From: Luteimonas arsenica
GTDB lineage: Bacteria; Pseudomonadota; Gammaproteobacteria; Xanthomonadales; Xanthomonadaceae
Length of the DNA stretch: 64,000 nt
Direction: 5' to 3'
Assembly (NCBI RefSeq): GCF_004352825.1
Contig: NZ_SJRW01000001.1
Location: 806,001-870,000, forward strand
Positions 34,137 through 45,131 of this stretch are shown here, piece after piece (position 1 is the stretch's first letter; each line of letters begins with the position of its first letter). The notes beneath the pieces were generated by a model. It had not been told where the DNA came from, did no database searches, and saw only the letters and a program-made list of their open reading frames with translations. Made by a program: the position numbers and the translations under genes.

Positions 34137-35312
34137 ATGGCCTGGAACATCCCCGGCAAGAACAACGACGACCGCGGTTCGGGCCGCGACGGTGGCAACG
34201 ACGACCGCCGCCAGAACCCCTGGCCGCCGCGCCGGAACAACAGCGGCGGTGGCCGCGGTCGCGGCGGTGGCGGGGGGCCCTTCGACGGCATCCTCGACCA
34301 GCTCCGGCGCATGTTCGGCGGCGGGCCGGGCGGCGGCAGCCCGCTGCGCTGGATCGGCATCGGCCTGGTGCTGTGGCTGGCCTTCAACTGCTTCGTGCTG
34401 GTCGGCGAGCAGGATCGCGGCGTGGTGCTGCGCTTCGGCAAGTTCGCCCGCGTCATGCAGCCGGGCCCGAACTTCAAGGCGCCGTGGCCGATCGAGAGCG
34501 TCACCACGATCAACACCACCGGCGTGCGCACCTTCAGCAACAGCCTGCCGGTGCTGACCCGTGACGAGAACATCGTCACCGTGTCGTTCAACGTCCAGTA
34601 CCGCATCAGCGACCCGGAGATGTACCTGTTCGGCTCGCGCGATGCCGACCGGGTGCTGGAGCAGGTGGCGCAGAGCGCGGTGCGCGAGCAGATCGGCCGC
34701 GCCAACCTGGACTCGGCGCTCAACGCGCGTGGCCCGCTGTCGGCCGCCGCCGCGACCTCGCTGCAGGCCTCGCTGGAGACCTACCGCACCGGCCTGATCG
34801 TGACCGAGCTGAGCCTGCAGGACGCGCGCCCGCCGGAGGAGGTCAAGCCGGCCTTCGACGAGGTCAACAGCGCCCAGCAGATGAACGAGCGCCTGGTGAA
34901 CGAGGCCCGTGCCTATGCCGCGCGCATCGTCCCCGAGGCCCGAGGCCAGGCGCAGCGCGTGCGCACCACCGCCGAGGGCTACAAGACCGCGGCCGTTGCC
35001 GGCGCGACCGGTGACGCGCAGCGCTTCAGCCTGCTGGTGGACGAATACAAGAAGGCGCCCGAAGTCACCCGCAAGCGCCTGTGGCTGGACACCGTCCAGG
35101 AGGTGCTGGCCGAGAACCGCACCGTGGTCGGCGGCGACGGACGCCAGCTCATCTACGTACCGATGGAGGGGCAGGGCGGGGGCTCGCAGCCGCCGCTGCT
35201 GACGCCTGACCTGGTCTCGCCGCAGGGCAGCTCCGGATCCGAGTCCGGTCCGGTGGTGCCGGCCGCCTCCAGCAACCTGCCGCGCCCGCCGCGTGATGGA
35301 GCCACCCGATGA
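34137..35312 (+). CDS. hflK: FtsH protease regulator HflK
   Basis: A membrane-anchored SPFH protein (391 residues) that cages FtsH together with HflC. A Gly/Arg/Asn-rich cytoplasmic N-terminus (to about 70) precedes one membrane segment (IGIGLVLWLAFNCFVLV) and the band-7 domain (EQDRGVVLRFGKF to about 330). The C-terminus is low complexity. TAGAAT about 50 bases upstream could be a -10 element. The stop overlaps hflC by ATGA. Confidence 0.94.
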   Translation: MAWNIPGKNNDDRGSGRDGGNDDRRQNPWPPRRNNSGGGRGRGGGGGPFDGILDQLRRMFGGGPGGGSPLRWIGIGLVLWLAFNCFVLVGEQDRGVVLRFGKFARVMQPGPNFKAPWPIESVTTINTTGVRTFSNSLPVLTRDENIVTVSFNVQYRISDPEMYLFGSRDADRVLEQVAQSAVREQIGRANLDSALNARGPLSAAAATSLQASLETYRTGLIVTELSLQDARPPEEVKPAFDEVNSAQQMNERLVNEARAYAARIVPEARGQAQRVRTTAEGYKTAAVAGATGDAQRFSLLVDEYKKAPEVTRKRLWLDTVQEVLAENRTVVGGDGRQLIYVPMEGQGGGSQPPLLTPDLVSPQGSSGSESGPVVPAASSNLPRPPRDGATR

Positions 35313-36172
35313 AGCCCCAGCTGATCATTCCCGTCGTCCTGGTCGTGCTCCTGGGCCTGCTGGGCTCGATGTTCGTCGTCCGCGAAGGCCAGGTCGGCCT
35401 GGTGCTGAACCTCGGCCGCGTGGCACGCACCGACATCGCCCCGGGCCTGCACTTCAAGATCCCGCTGATCGAGACCGCGCGCGTGTTCGACCGCCGCTTC
35501 CAGGCCAACGAATTCCCGCCCGAGCGTTCGCTGACCTCCGAGCGCAAGGACGTGAGCGTGGACTTCGTCGCGATCGGCTTCATCGTCGACGCCGCCGACT
35601 TTTACCGCGCCACCGGCGGCAACGAGGAACTGGTGACCGCGCGCCTGGCGCCGATCATCAAGGAATCGCTGCGCAACGAGATCAACTCGCAGACCCTGAC
35701 CGAACTGGTCTCGGGCAACCGCGCCGAGCTGATCGAACGCCAGCTGCCGGGCATCAACCAGGGCGCGAAGACCCTGGGCATGCAGGTGGTGGACATCCGC
35801 TTCAAGCAGATCGACCTGCCCACCGACAGCGACGTCATCAGCCAGGTCTACGACCGCATGCGCGCCGAGCGCCGCCAGGTGGCCGCCGCGCTGCGCGCCG
35901 AGGGCGAGGAGCAGGCGCGGATCGTCCGCGCCGAGGCCGACCGCGAGCAGACCGTGCTCCTGGCCGAGGCCGAGCGCGACGCCCAGAAGCTGCGAGGCGA
36001 GGGCGACGCCGAGGCCACGCGGATCTATGCCGAAGCCGCCAACCGCGATCCGGCGTTCTTCGCCTTCCAGCGCAGCCTGGATGCCTATCGCCGTTCCTTC
36101 GCCAGCGGTGACGCGGTGATCGTGCTGGAGCGCAACGATCCGTTCCTGCAGTACATGCGCAGCGACCGCTGA
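35309..36172 (+). CDS. hflC: FtsH protease regulator HflC
   Basis: Partner of HflK (287 residues): an N-terminal membrane anchor (LIIPVVLVVLLGLLGSMFVV) and a band-7 domain starting REGQVGLVLNLGRV, with the long helix of RAEGEEQARIVRAEADREQT. It faces the periplasm and modulates FtsH. Translationally coupled to hflK. Confidence 0.95.
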   Translation: MKPQLIIPVVLVVLLGLLGSMFVVREGQVGLVLNLGRVARTDIAPGLHFKIPLIETARVFDRRFQANEFPPERSLTSERKDVSVDFVAIGFIVDAADFYRATGGNEELVTARLAPIIKESLRNEINSQTLTELVSGNRAELIERQLPGINQGAKTLGMQVVDIRFKQIDLPTDSDVISQVYDRMRAERRQVAAALRAEGEEQARIVRAEADREQTVLLAEAERDAQKLRGEGDAEATRIYAEAANRDPAFFAFQRSLDAYRRSFASGDAVIVLERNDPFLQYMRSDR

Positions 36173-36188
36173 GCCTCGGGCGACCGGG

Positions 36189-37794
<1,606 letters not shown>

Positions 37795-37825
37795 GGTAGC
37801 GCCGGGCCGGGCATGAAGAAGCCCC

Positions 37826-37850
37826 ACTGACGCGCGTACGGCGCGTCAGT
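37826..37850. terminator. Convergent hairpin between purA and marR-type gene
   Basis: A perfect 10-bp stem (ACTGACGCGC and complement) with loop GTACG. It covers the stop codon of the minus-strand regulator and lies 32 bases after purA. Confidence 0.6.
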
Positions 37851-38334
37851 CCAGCTGTGGCGGGCCGGCCGTGGGCAGCAGGGCGGCGCAGCTCTCCAGC
37901 AGGGCGATGAGCTGGTCCTGTTCGGCGGGCGTGAGCGCGCGCATGGCACTTTCGATGGCGGCGCGTGCCGCGGCGCTGCCGCGCGTGACCAGCTCCACCG
38001 CCGCGGGCGTGGCCGCCAGCGCCTGCACGCGCTTCAGGTCCGGGTGCGGGCTGCGGGTGACCAGGCCGTCGCGCTCCAGCCGGGCCAGGATCTGGTGCAT
38101 CGTCTGCGGCGACACGCCGTTGCGGCGGGCCAGCTCGGCGTTCGACAGCCCCGGATGCTCGACCAGCGCCATCAGCGCCAGCGCCTGCGGTCGCGTCAGG
38201 TCCAGGCCTTCCTCCTGCAGCCGGCGGTCCACCGCCGCGCTCAGGCCCAGGTGCAGGCGGCGGGCCAGCACGCCGGTGCGGTAGGCACGTGATTTCCTGA
38301 ACGCCTGCAGGCTGCTGGTCTTGCGGCCGGCCAT
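37846..38334 (-). CDS. MarR family transcriptional regulator
   Basis: A 162-residue winged-helix regulator with a dimerising first and last helix and the reading head LSNAELARRNGVSPQTMHQILARLERDGLV. MarR proteins usually repress a neighbouring exporter and release DNA on binding phenolic or toxic ligands. It diverges from the efflux operon; two overlapping palindromes lie in the 75-base gap. The start at 38334 (MAGRKTSS) has GGAG six bases upstream. It probably controls its own gene and the operon. Confidence 0.88.
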   Translation of the reverse strand: MAGRKTSSLQAFRKSRAYRTGVLARRLHLGLSAAVDRRLQEEGLDLTRPQALALMALVEHPGLSNAELARRNGVSPQTMHQILARLERDGLVTRSPHPDLKRVQALAATPAAVELVTRGSAAARAAIESAMRALTPAEQDQLIALLESCAALLPTAGPPQLD

Positions 38335-38353
38335 CCCGGTCTCCGTCGTCACC

Positions 38354-38376
38354 CACTGACTATCAGTGTGCTGATA
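38354..38376. promoter_or_regulatory. Overlapping palindromes, candidate MarR operator
   Basis: CACTGA-CTA-TCAGTG (38354-38368) and TATCAG-TGTG-CTGATA (38361-38376) are both perfect inverted repeats and share TATCAGTG. They lie between the divergent regulator and RND adaptor starts, where a MarR dimer would block both promoters. Confidence 0.6.
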
Positions 38377-38409
38377 CCTTGCCGCACTTTCCGGTACGAG
38401 TCCGTGACG

Positions 38410-39552
38410 ATGCCCGTTCCTTCCCGACTGCTGGCGGCTTCCGCTGTCCTGGCGTTCGCGCTCGCCGTGGCGGGCTGCGGCGCGGACGAGCCGCCCGAGG
38501 CCGTGCCCAGCCTCACCGTGAGCCTGGCGGCGCCGCAGCTGCGCGAGGTCAGCCGCGACGTGGTGGCCTCGGGTGCGGTGGCGGCGTGGGAAGAGGTCTC
38601 GGTGGGCGTGGAGCTCTCCGGCCTGCGCGTGGCCTCGGTAGAGGTCGAGGTGGGCAGCGTGGTTGCCGCCGGCGACGTGCTGCTGCGCGTCGACGACCGC
38701 ACCCTGGCCTCGCAGCTGGCGCAGTCGGACGCGCAGGTGCGCGAGGCGCGGACCAATCTCGAGACCGCGCGCCGCAAGGCCGCGCGCATCCGCGAGCTGG
38801 CGGACTCGCAGATGGTCGCGCTGCAGGATGCCGAGGAAGCCGAGGCGGCGCGCGCCAACGCCGAGGCGCGGCTCAATACCGCCATCGCCAGCCGCGACGC
38901 CGCGCGCGTGCAGCGCGACTTCACCCTGGTGCGCGCGCCGGTGGGCGGCGTGGTCTCGGCACGCAGCGTGCAGCCGGGGCAGGTGGTGGGCGCGGGTACC
39001 GAGCTGCTGCGGCTGATCCGCGACGGCCGGCTCGAATGGCGCGCGGAGCTGGCCGAGGCCGACCTGCTGCGCGTCGACGCCGGCACGCCGGTGCGCGTGG
39101 AGGCACCGGGCGGGAGCGTGGTCGACGGCCGCGTGCGCACGGTCTCGCCGGCGCTGGATGCGCAGAGCCGCACGGGCACGGTGTACGTCGATCTCCCGGA
39201 CCCGGGCGCGCTGCGCGCGGGCATGTTCGCGCAGGGCCGCCTCGCGCTTGACCGCGCGCAGGCGCTGCTGGTGCCGGGCGACGCCGTGGTGCGCCGGGAC
39301 GGCCGCGCCTTCGTGTTCACCGTGGGTGACGACGGCCGCGTGCGCGAGCGCGTTGTCGAGCTCGGTGGGGCGCACGGTGACCTGGTCGAGGTTCGCGACG
39401 GGCTGGCGCAGGACGATCGCGTGGTCGCGCGTGGCGCCGGCTTCCTGGGCGATGGCGACCTGGTGCGCGTGGTCGAGGGCGAAGGCGCAGTGGATGCCGC
39501 GGATGACGCCAGCGCGAAGGCCGCGCCCGCGGCCAGGACCGTCGCCGAATGA
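38410..39552 (+). CDS. RND efflux periplasmic adaptor lipoprotein
   Basis: Membrane-fusion subunit of a tripartite RND pump (380 residues). Lipobox AVAGC; a biotinyl-lipoyl-like half motif (VEVGSVVAAGDVLLRVDDR); a coiled-coil hairpin (about 95-160); the second lipoyl half (FTLVRAPVGGVVSARSVQPGQVV); a beta-barrel domain. The ATG at 38410 leads straight into the lipoprotein signal; the earlier in-frame codon at 38368 overlaps the operator. The pump gene starts inside its stop (ATGA). Confidence 0.92.
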   Translation: MPVPSRLLAASAVLAFALAVAGCGADEPPEAVPSLTVSLAAPQLREVSRDVVASGAVAAWEEVSVGVELSGLRVASVEVEVGSVVAAGDVLLRVDDRTLASQLAQSDAQVREARTNLETARRKAARIRELADSQMVALQDAEEAEAARANAEARLNTAIASRDAARVQRDFTLVRAPVGGVVSARSVQPGQVVGAGTELLRLIRDGRLEWRAELAEADLLRVDAGTPVRVEAPGGSVVDGRVRTVSPALDAQSRTGTVYVDLPDPGALRAGMFAQGRLALDRAQALLVPGDAVVRRDGRAFVFTVGDDGRVRERVVELGGAHGDLVEVRDGLAQDDRVVARGAGFLGDGDLVRVVEGEGAVDAADDASAKAAPAARTVAE

Positions 39553-42500
39553 ACTTCTCCGCCTGGTCGATCCACCGCCCGCTTCCGGCGATCCTGGTCT
39601 TCATCCTGCTGACCGCCGCGGGCCTGCTGGCCTTCAACAGGCTCGCCGTCTCGCAGTTCCCCGACCTCACCGTGCCGGTGGTCAACGTGACGGTGACGCT
39701 GCCCGGCGCAAGTCCGAGCACGCTGGAAACCCAGGTCACGCGCAAGGTCGAGGACGCCACCGCCAGCATCGCCGGCCTGCGCAACATGGCCTCGATCGTC
39801 AACGAGGGCGTGTCGACCACGATCCTCACCTTCGAGATCGAAAAGGACGGGACCATCGCCAAGGACGAGGTGCGCGACGCCATCGACCGCGTGCGCATCG
39901 ACCTGCCGGCCGACGTCGAGCCGCCGATCGTGTCGCTGGTCAACGTCACCGGCGGCGACATGCTGACCTATGCCGTCACCGCCGATGGCTGGAGCGACGA
40001 GGAGCTCAGCTGGTTCATCGACGACACCGTGTCCAAGCGGCTGTTTGCGGTGCCCGGCGTCGGCGCGGTGCGCCGCATCGGCGGCGTCGACCGCGAGATT
40101 CGCGTGGCGCTGCGGCCCGAAGCGGTGCAGGGCTTCGGCGCCAGCCCCGCGCTGATCAGCCAGCAGCTCGCGCGCATCCAGCAAGAGCAGCCCGGCGGGC
40201 GCACCACCGTGGGCGGAGGCGAGCAGGCGGTGCGCACGCTCGGCACGGTCGACAGCGCCGCCGACCTCGCCGACTTCCCCATCTCCATGCCCGACGGCCG
40301 CAGCGTGCGCCTGTCGACGCTGGCCACGGTGAGCGACGGCCACGCCACCGTCAGCCAGCGCACCACGCTCGATGGCCGTCCGGTGATCGGCTTCGCCGTG
40401 CAGCGCACCACCGGCACCAGCGAGGTCGACGTCGGCAACGCCGTGCGCGAGAGCGTGGCGAAGCTGCAGCAGGAGCAGCCGCGCGTGCGCGTGGTGGAAG
40501 TGGCCTCCACCACCCAGGTGGCCGAGGACTCGTTCGACTCCTCGATGCACATGCTCTACGAGGGCGCGGCGCTGGCGGTGCTGGTGGTGTTCCTGTTCCT
40601 GCGCGACTTCCGCGCCACCTTCATCAGCGCCGTGGCGCTGCCGCTGTCGATCATCCCGACCTTCGCGGTGATGTACTGGCTGGGCTTCAGCCTCAACATG
40701 ATCACCCTGCTGGCACTCGCCGTGGTGGTCGGCATCCTGGTCGACGACGCCATCGTCGAGGTCGAGAACATCGACCGCCACCTGCGCATGGGCAAGGCGC
40801 CGAAGCAGGCCGCGCTCGAGGCCGCCGACGAGATCGGCCTGGCGGTGATCGCGACCTCGTGCACGCTGGCGGCGGTGTTCATCCCCGTGGCCTTCATGCC
40901 CGGCATTCCCGGCAAGTTCTTCCGCGAGTTCGGCTGGACCGCGGCCGCGGCGGTGATGTTCTCGCTGCTGGTGGCGCGCCTGATCACGCCGATGATGGCG
41001 GCGTACATGCTGAAGCCGCTGCCCGAGCACAAGGGCGACTCGAAGCTGATGCAGTGGTACCTGCGCTTCGTCGACAACGCGCTGCAGCACCGCAACCGCA
41101 CGCTGGTGGTCGCGCTGGGCATCTTCATCGGCTCGCTGGCGCTGCTGCCGCTGCTGAAGGTCACCTTCATCCCACCCACCGACGGCATCCAGAGCAACGT
41201 GCTGATCGAGCTGCCGCCGGGCACCGCGCTCGCCACCACCGAAGAGGTGGCCGAGACCGCGCGCCGGCGCATCGCCGACATCCCCGAGATCGAACACGTG
41301 TTCGTGACCGCCGGCAGCAACTCGGGTGCCAACGGCCCCGCGGGCGACCTCACCAGCGCCGAACTGCGCAAGGCCACGCTCACGATCCGCTGGAAGGACG
41401 ACCGCGACCTGACCCAGTACGAGCTGGAAACGGTGGTCCGCGAGCGACTGGCCGACCTGCCCGGCGTGCGCCTGAGCTTCCAGGGTGGCGAGCCTGGGCG
41501 CGCGCTGCAACTGGTGCTGGCTGGCGACGACCCGGTCAAGCTGGCCGCGGCCGCGCGCGAGGTGGAGCGCGAGATCCGGCAGCTGCCCGGCCTGGGCACC
41601 GTCGGGTCATCGGCGGCGCTGGTGCGGCCGGAAGTGATCGTGCGCCCGGACCCCGCGCGCGCGGCCGACCTGGGCGTGTCCACCGCCGACATCGCCGCCG
41701 CCACCCGTGTGGCCACCCGCGGCGATTACGAACAGTTCCTCGCCAAGCTCAACCTGCCCGAACGCCAGGTACCGATCCGCGTGCAGCTGGACGAACGCGC
41801 GCTGTCGGATCCCTCGCTGCTCGGCCAGCTGCGCGTGCCGACGTCCACCGGCGGCAGCGTGCCGCTGTCGTCCGTGGCCTCGATCACCACCGCCAGCGGG
41901 CCGTCGCAGATCGACCGCTTCGACAGGCGTCGCAACGTCACGATCACCGTCGACCTCAACGGCATGGCGATGGGCGAGGTGGAAGGCCAGATCGACGCGC
42001 TGCCCTCGCTGCAGAACCTCCCGCCGGGCGTGGACCGCCAGGCCGCCGGCGACAGCGAGATCTTCGCCGAGATGTTCGGCGGCTTCGCCATGGCCATGGT
42101 GGCCGGCATCTTCTGCGTCTACGGGGTGCTGCTGCTGCTGTTCAACCACGCGAGCCAGCCGGTGACGATCCTGGTCGCGGTGCCGCTGGCCGCGGGCGGC
42201 GCGTTCGGCGCGCTGCTGATCACCGGCCTGGACATCTCGCTGTCGGTGCTGATCGGCCTGATCCTGCTGATCGGCATCGCGGTCAAGAACTCGATCCTGC
42301 TGGTCGACTACGCCGTGATGGCCGAGGAAAAGGGCATGACCCGCCACGAGGCGCTGATGGACGCGTGCCACAAGCGTGCGCGGCCGGTGATCATGACCAC
42401 GCTGGCGATGGGGGCGGGCATGATGCCGATCGCGCTGGGTCTGACGGCGGATTCAAGCTTCCGCATGCCGATGGCGGTGGCGGTGATCGGTGGGTTGATC

Positions 42501-42629
42501 ACCTCGACGGTGTTGAGCCTGGTGGTGGTGCCGGCGGCGTACACGCTGGTGGATGATGTGGAGGAGCGGGTGCTCGGGAGGTTGCGGCGGAGGGCCGCAA
42601 ACGCCAGTGAGGTTGCGGCGCCACCATGA
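39549..42629 (+). CDS. RND efflux pump, inner-membrane permease subunit
   Basis: A 1026-residue proton-driven exporter of the AcrB/MexB superfamily: twelve membrane segments with two large periplasmic loops (after TM1 and TM7). The N-terminus SIHRPLPAILVFILL, the proton-relay Asp pair in VGILVDDAIVEVENI and GIAVKNSILLVDYA in the second half are diagnostic. Drug or solvent export is likely, but the substrate cannot be read. It overlaps the adaptor and the TolC-type gene by four bases each. Confidence 0.94.
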   Translation: MNFSAWSIHRPLPAILVFILLTAAGLLAFNRLAVSQFPDLTVPVVNVTVTLPGASPSTLETQVTRKVEDATASIAGLRNMASIVNEGVSTTILTFEIEKDGTIAKDEVRDAIDRVRIDLPADVEPPIVSLVNVTGGDMLTYAVTADGWSDEELSWFIDDTVSKRLFAVPGVGAVRRIGGVDREIRVALRPEAVQGFGASPALISQQLARIQQEQPGGRTTVGGGEQAVRTLGTVDSAADLADFPISMPDGRSVRLSTLATVSDGHATVSQRTTLDGRPVIGFAVQRTTGTSEVDVGNAVRESVAKLQQEQPRVRVVEVASTTQVAEDSFDSSMHMLYEGAALAVLVVFLFLRDFRATFISAVALPLSIIPTFAVMYWLGFSLNMITLLALAVVVGILVDDAIVEVENIDRHLRMGKAPKQAALEAADEIGLAVIATSCTLAAVFIPVAFMPGIPGKFFREFGWTAAAAVMFSLLVARLITPMMAAYMLKPLPEHKGDSKLMQWYLRFVDNALQHRNRTLVVALGIFIGSLALLPLLKVTFIPPTDGIQSNVLIELPPGTALATTEEVAETARRRIADIPEIEHVFVTAGSNSGANGPAGDLTSAELRKATLTIRWKDDRDLTQYELETVVRERLADLPGVRLSFQGGEPGRALQLVLAGDDPVKLAAAAREVEREIRQLPGLGTVGSSAALVRPEVIVRPDPARAADLGVSTADIAAATRVATRGDYEQFLAKLNLPERQVPIRVQLDERALSDPSLLGQLRVPTSTGGSVPLSSVASITTASGPSQIDRFDRRRNVTITVDLNGMAMGEVEGQIDALPSLQNLPPGVDRQAAGDSEIFAEMFGGFAMAMVAGIFCVYGVLLLLFNHASQPVTILVAVPLAAGGAFGALLITGLDISLSVLIGLILLIGIAVKNSILLVDYAVMAEEKGMTRHEALMDACHKRARPVIMTTLAMGAGMMPIALGLTADSSFRMPMAVAVIGGLITSTVLSLVVVPAAYTLVDDVEERVLGRLRRRAANASEVAAPP

Positions 42630-44104
42630 CTGGCATCACGATAGCGGCGGCGGGTGCAATGGAGTGGCAGGTGTCGACAGGCAAGGCTGGCAGGCTGGGT
42701 GGGGCATACCGTCGGCGATCCCGCGCCGCGCAGGGACGGGCATTCGGTCTGGCGTTGGGTCTGGTCCTGCTTGTACCGGCCACCTCGGCACTCGCGCAGG
42801 ATGCGGACGCACTCAGCTTCGATCAGGCGCGCGAGCGGTTGGAACGGGTCTCCGACGCGCTGGCTGCCGCGGACGCCAACCTGCGCGCCCGGCAGGACCT
42901 GTCCGATGCGACCGCGCGCCTGCGGCTGCCGGAGATTTCGCTCGAAGCGCGCTACCTGGAGTTCCAGAAGACGCTGAGCTTGCCGCTGGGTTCGCTGGCG
43001 CCAGTGGGCGAGGCGTTCGGCATCGAAAGCCCGTTGCGGTTCCAGGAGCGCGACCGGCGATTGCGTCCGGTGTTGACCACGGTGCTGCCCCTGTACACGG
43101 GCGGGCAGATCCCGGCCGCGCAGGCGGCGGCCGCGGCCGCCCTGCGTGGGGCGGACGCGGAGCGGGCGCAGCAGTCCCAGAAGCTGACGTCGCAACTGGT
43201 CCAGGCCTACTTCGGCCAGGGCCTGGCCGAGCAGGCGCTGAGTGTGCGCCGCGAGGTGCGCGACGGCATGCGCCAGCACCTGGCCCATGCCGAATCGCTT
43301 GAACGCGAAGGCTTCGCCACGCGCGCGCAGGTGTTGCAGGCGGTCGTCGCGCGTGATGCCAGCGAGCGCGAGTACCAGAAGGCGCTCAACGACCGCGACG
43401 CCGCCGCCCAGGCCCTGGCGCTGCTGCTGCGCAGCGATGGGCCGGTGACGCCGATCACGCCGCTGTTCGTGGTCGGCACATCGCCGGGCACGCTGGAGGC
43501 GTTCACCCGGGCCGCGCTTGAGCGGCACCCGCAGCTGGCGCAGCTGCGGGCGCTTGACGACCAGGCGGGCGCAGGCGTGCGTGTGCAGGAGGCGTCACTG
43601 AAACCGCAGGTGTACCTGTTCGGCCAGTACGACCTGTACCGCGAGGATGCGCTGCTGACCGACACCGATTGGGCCTTCGGCATTGGCCTGAAGTACACCT
43701 TCCTGTCCGGGCGGGATCGCCCGCGCCAGATCAGTGCTGCGCGCGCGCAGCAGGAGCAGGCGCAGGCCGCACTGCGCGAGGCGCAGAACCAGATCAGGAT
43801 CGGCGTGGCACAGGCCTGGAATGCGCTGGAAACGGCACGCCAGCAGTTCCTGCTGCTCGACAGCAGCATCGAGCAGGCGCGTGAGAACCTGCGCCTGCAG
43901 GAACTGGCGTTCCGCGAGGGGCAGTCGACCTCGCTCGATGTCATGGACGCCAGGCTCGGCCTTGGCGCCGCACGGGTCGAACACGCGCACGCCGCCTACG
44001 ACTATTGCGTGGCATTGGCGCACCTGCTCGAGCTGGGTGGCCAGTCGGCGCGCTTTGGCGAGTACATCCGCAAGGCAGACCACAGGGTATTTCCCCATGA
44101 ATGA
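42626..44104 (+). CDS. TolC family outer-membrane channel protein
   Basis: A 492-residue outer-membrane factor with two TolC-type repeats rich in long helices. The signal peptide core (RAFGLALGLVLLVPATSALAQ) lies unusually far in, near residue 40, so a start later than 42626 is possible; the ATG overlaps the pump stop. It stands between an RND pump and an ABC-2 type exporter and may serve both. It overlaps the next gene by eight bases. Confidence 0.88.
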   Translation: MTGITIAAAGAMEWQVSTGKAGRLGGAYRRRSRAAQGRAFGLALGLVLLVPATSALAQDADALSFDQARERLERVSDALAAADANLRARQDLSDATARLRLPEISLEARYLEFQKTLSLPLGSLAPVGEAFGIESPLRFQERDRRLRPVLTTVLPLYTGGQIPAAQAAAAAALRGADAERAQQSQKLTSQLVQAYFGQGLAEQALSVRREVRDGMRQHLAHAESLEREGFATRAQVLQAVVARDASEREYQKALNDRDAAAQALALLLRSDGPVTPITPLFVVGTSPGTLEAFTRAALERHPQLAQLRALDDQAGAGVRVQEASLKPQVYLFGQYDLYREDALLTDTDWAFGIGLKYTFLSGRDRPRQISAARAQQEQAQAALREAQNQIRIGVAQAWNALETARQQFLLLDSSIEQARENLRLQELAFREGQSTSLDVMDARLGLGAARVEHAHAAYDYCVALAHLLELGGQSARFGEYIRKADHRVFPHE

Positions 44105-45131
44105 ACCCGCTCCGTCGCCGCCGCCGCCACCCGTGGCTGCGGATGCACCGTCCGGCCGCCGTCGCCTGCGCCTTGTCGCCCTGGGCGTGATGGCCGTGAT
44201 CCTGGTCGGCGGCCTGTGGCTGGCGTTCCGCAGCCCGGCGGACCTGGTGCAGGGCATGGCCGATGCCGACAGCATCAACGTGTCGGCCAAGGTGACCGCG
44301 CGGGTGTCGGCGCTGCTGGTGGCCGAGGGGGAGCGGGTCGAGGCGGGGCAGGTACTGTTCGAGCTGGACAGCCCCGAGATCGCCGCGAAGCAGCGACAGG
44401 CCGAAGCCGCGCTCGCGGCCGCGCAGGCGCTGGCGGACAAGGCCGAGGAAGGCGCGCGCGTGGAGGACATCCGCGCAGCGGAGGCCAACTGGCGGCGCGC
44501 CCAGGCCGGACACGAACTGGCGCGTTCCACCTTCCAGCGCCTGGAGCGGCTGCATGCCGAGGGCGTGGTCACCCGGCAGCAGCGCGACGAGGCCCGTGCG
44601 AAGGCGATCGATGCCGAGCAGCAGGCGCGCGCAGCGCGGGCGCTGTACGAACAGGCGCAGGCCGGCGCCCGCGAACAGGACAGGAGCGCCGCGCAGGCGC
44701 AGGTGCGGCAGGCCGAAGGCGCCGTGGCCGAAGTGCAGGCGGCTGAAAGCGAAGTGCGCGGCCGCGCGCCGACGGCCGGCGAGGTGTCCAAGCGCCTGGT
44801 CGAAACCGGCGAGCTGGTGGCGGCCGGCTATCCGGTCTTCACCCTGGTCGACCTCGACCACATGTGGGTGGCGTTCCACCTGCGCGAGGACCAGTTCGCG
44901 GGCCTGGAGGTGGGCCGCCGCCTGCGCGGTTCGATCCCGGCGCTGGAGCGCGAGGACGTCGAGTTCGAGGTCTACCACATCAGCCCGGCCGGCGATTTCG
45001 CGACCTGGCGCGCGACCCGGCAGTCGGCCGGCTACGACGTGAGGAGTTTCGAAGTGCGCGCGAGGCCGGTCGCGGAAGTCGCAGGCTTCCGGCCGGGCAT
45101 GAGCGTGCTGTTCGCATGGCCGCAACGCTGA
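44097..45131 (+). CDS. HlyD/YbhG-type membrane-fusion protein
   Basis: A 344-residue adaptor with a short Pro-rich cytoplasmic head, one membrane segment (LVALGVMAVILVGGLWLAF), a lipoyl half motif (SALLVAEGERVEAGQVLFELDSP) and a long coiled coil (about 95-200). The second lipoyl half ends GELVAAGYPVFTLVDLDHMWV. This type partners two-permease ABC-2 exporters such as E. coli YbhGFSR. It overlaps the flanking genes by 8 and 16 bases. Confidence 0.88.
   Translation: MNEPAPSPPPPPVAADAPSGRRRLRLVALGVMAVILVGGLWLAFRSPADLVQGMADADSINVSAKVTARVSALLVAEGERVEAGQVLFELDSPEIAAKQRQAEAALAAAQALADKAEEGARVEDIRAAEANWRRAQAGHELARSTFQRLERLHAEGVVTRQQRDEARAKAIDAEQQARAARALYEQAQAGAREQDRSAAQAQVRQAEGAVAEVQAAESEVRGRAPTAGEVSKRLVETGELVAAGYPVFTLVDLDHMWVAFHLREDQFAGLEVGRRLRGSIPALEREDVEFEVYHISPAGDFATWRATRQSAGYDVRSFEVRARPVAEVAGFRPGMSVLFAWPQR

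Noticed and set aside
38349-41510. A minus-strand frame of about 1050 codons opposite the RND adaptor and pump
   Set aside because: Low-complexity His/Arg/Ala-rich translation typical of an antisense shadow; the plus-strand RND genes explain the region fully.
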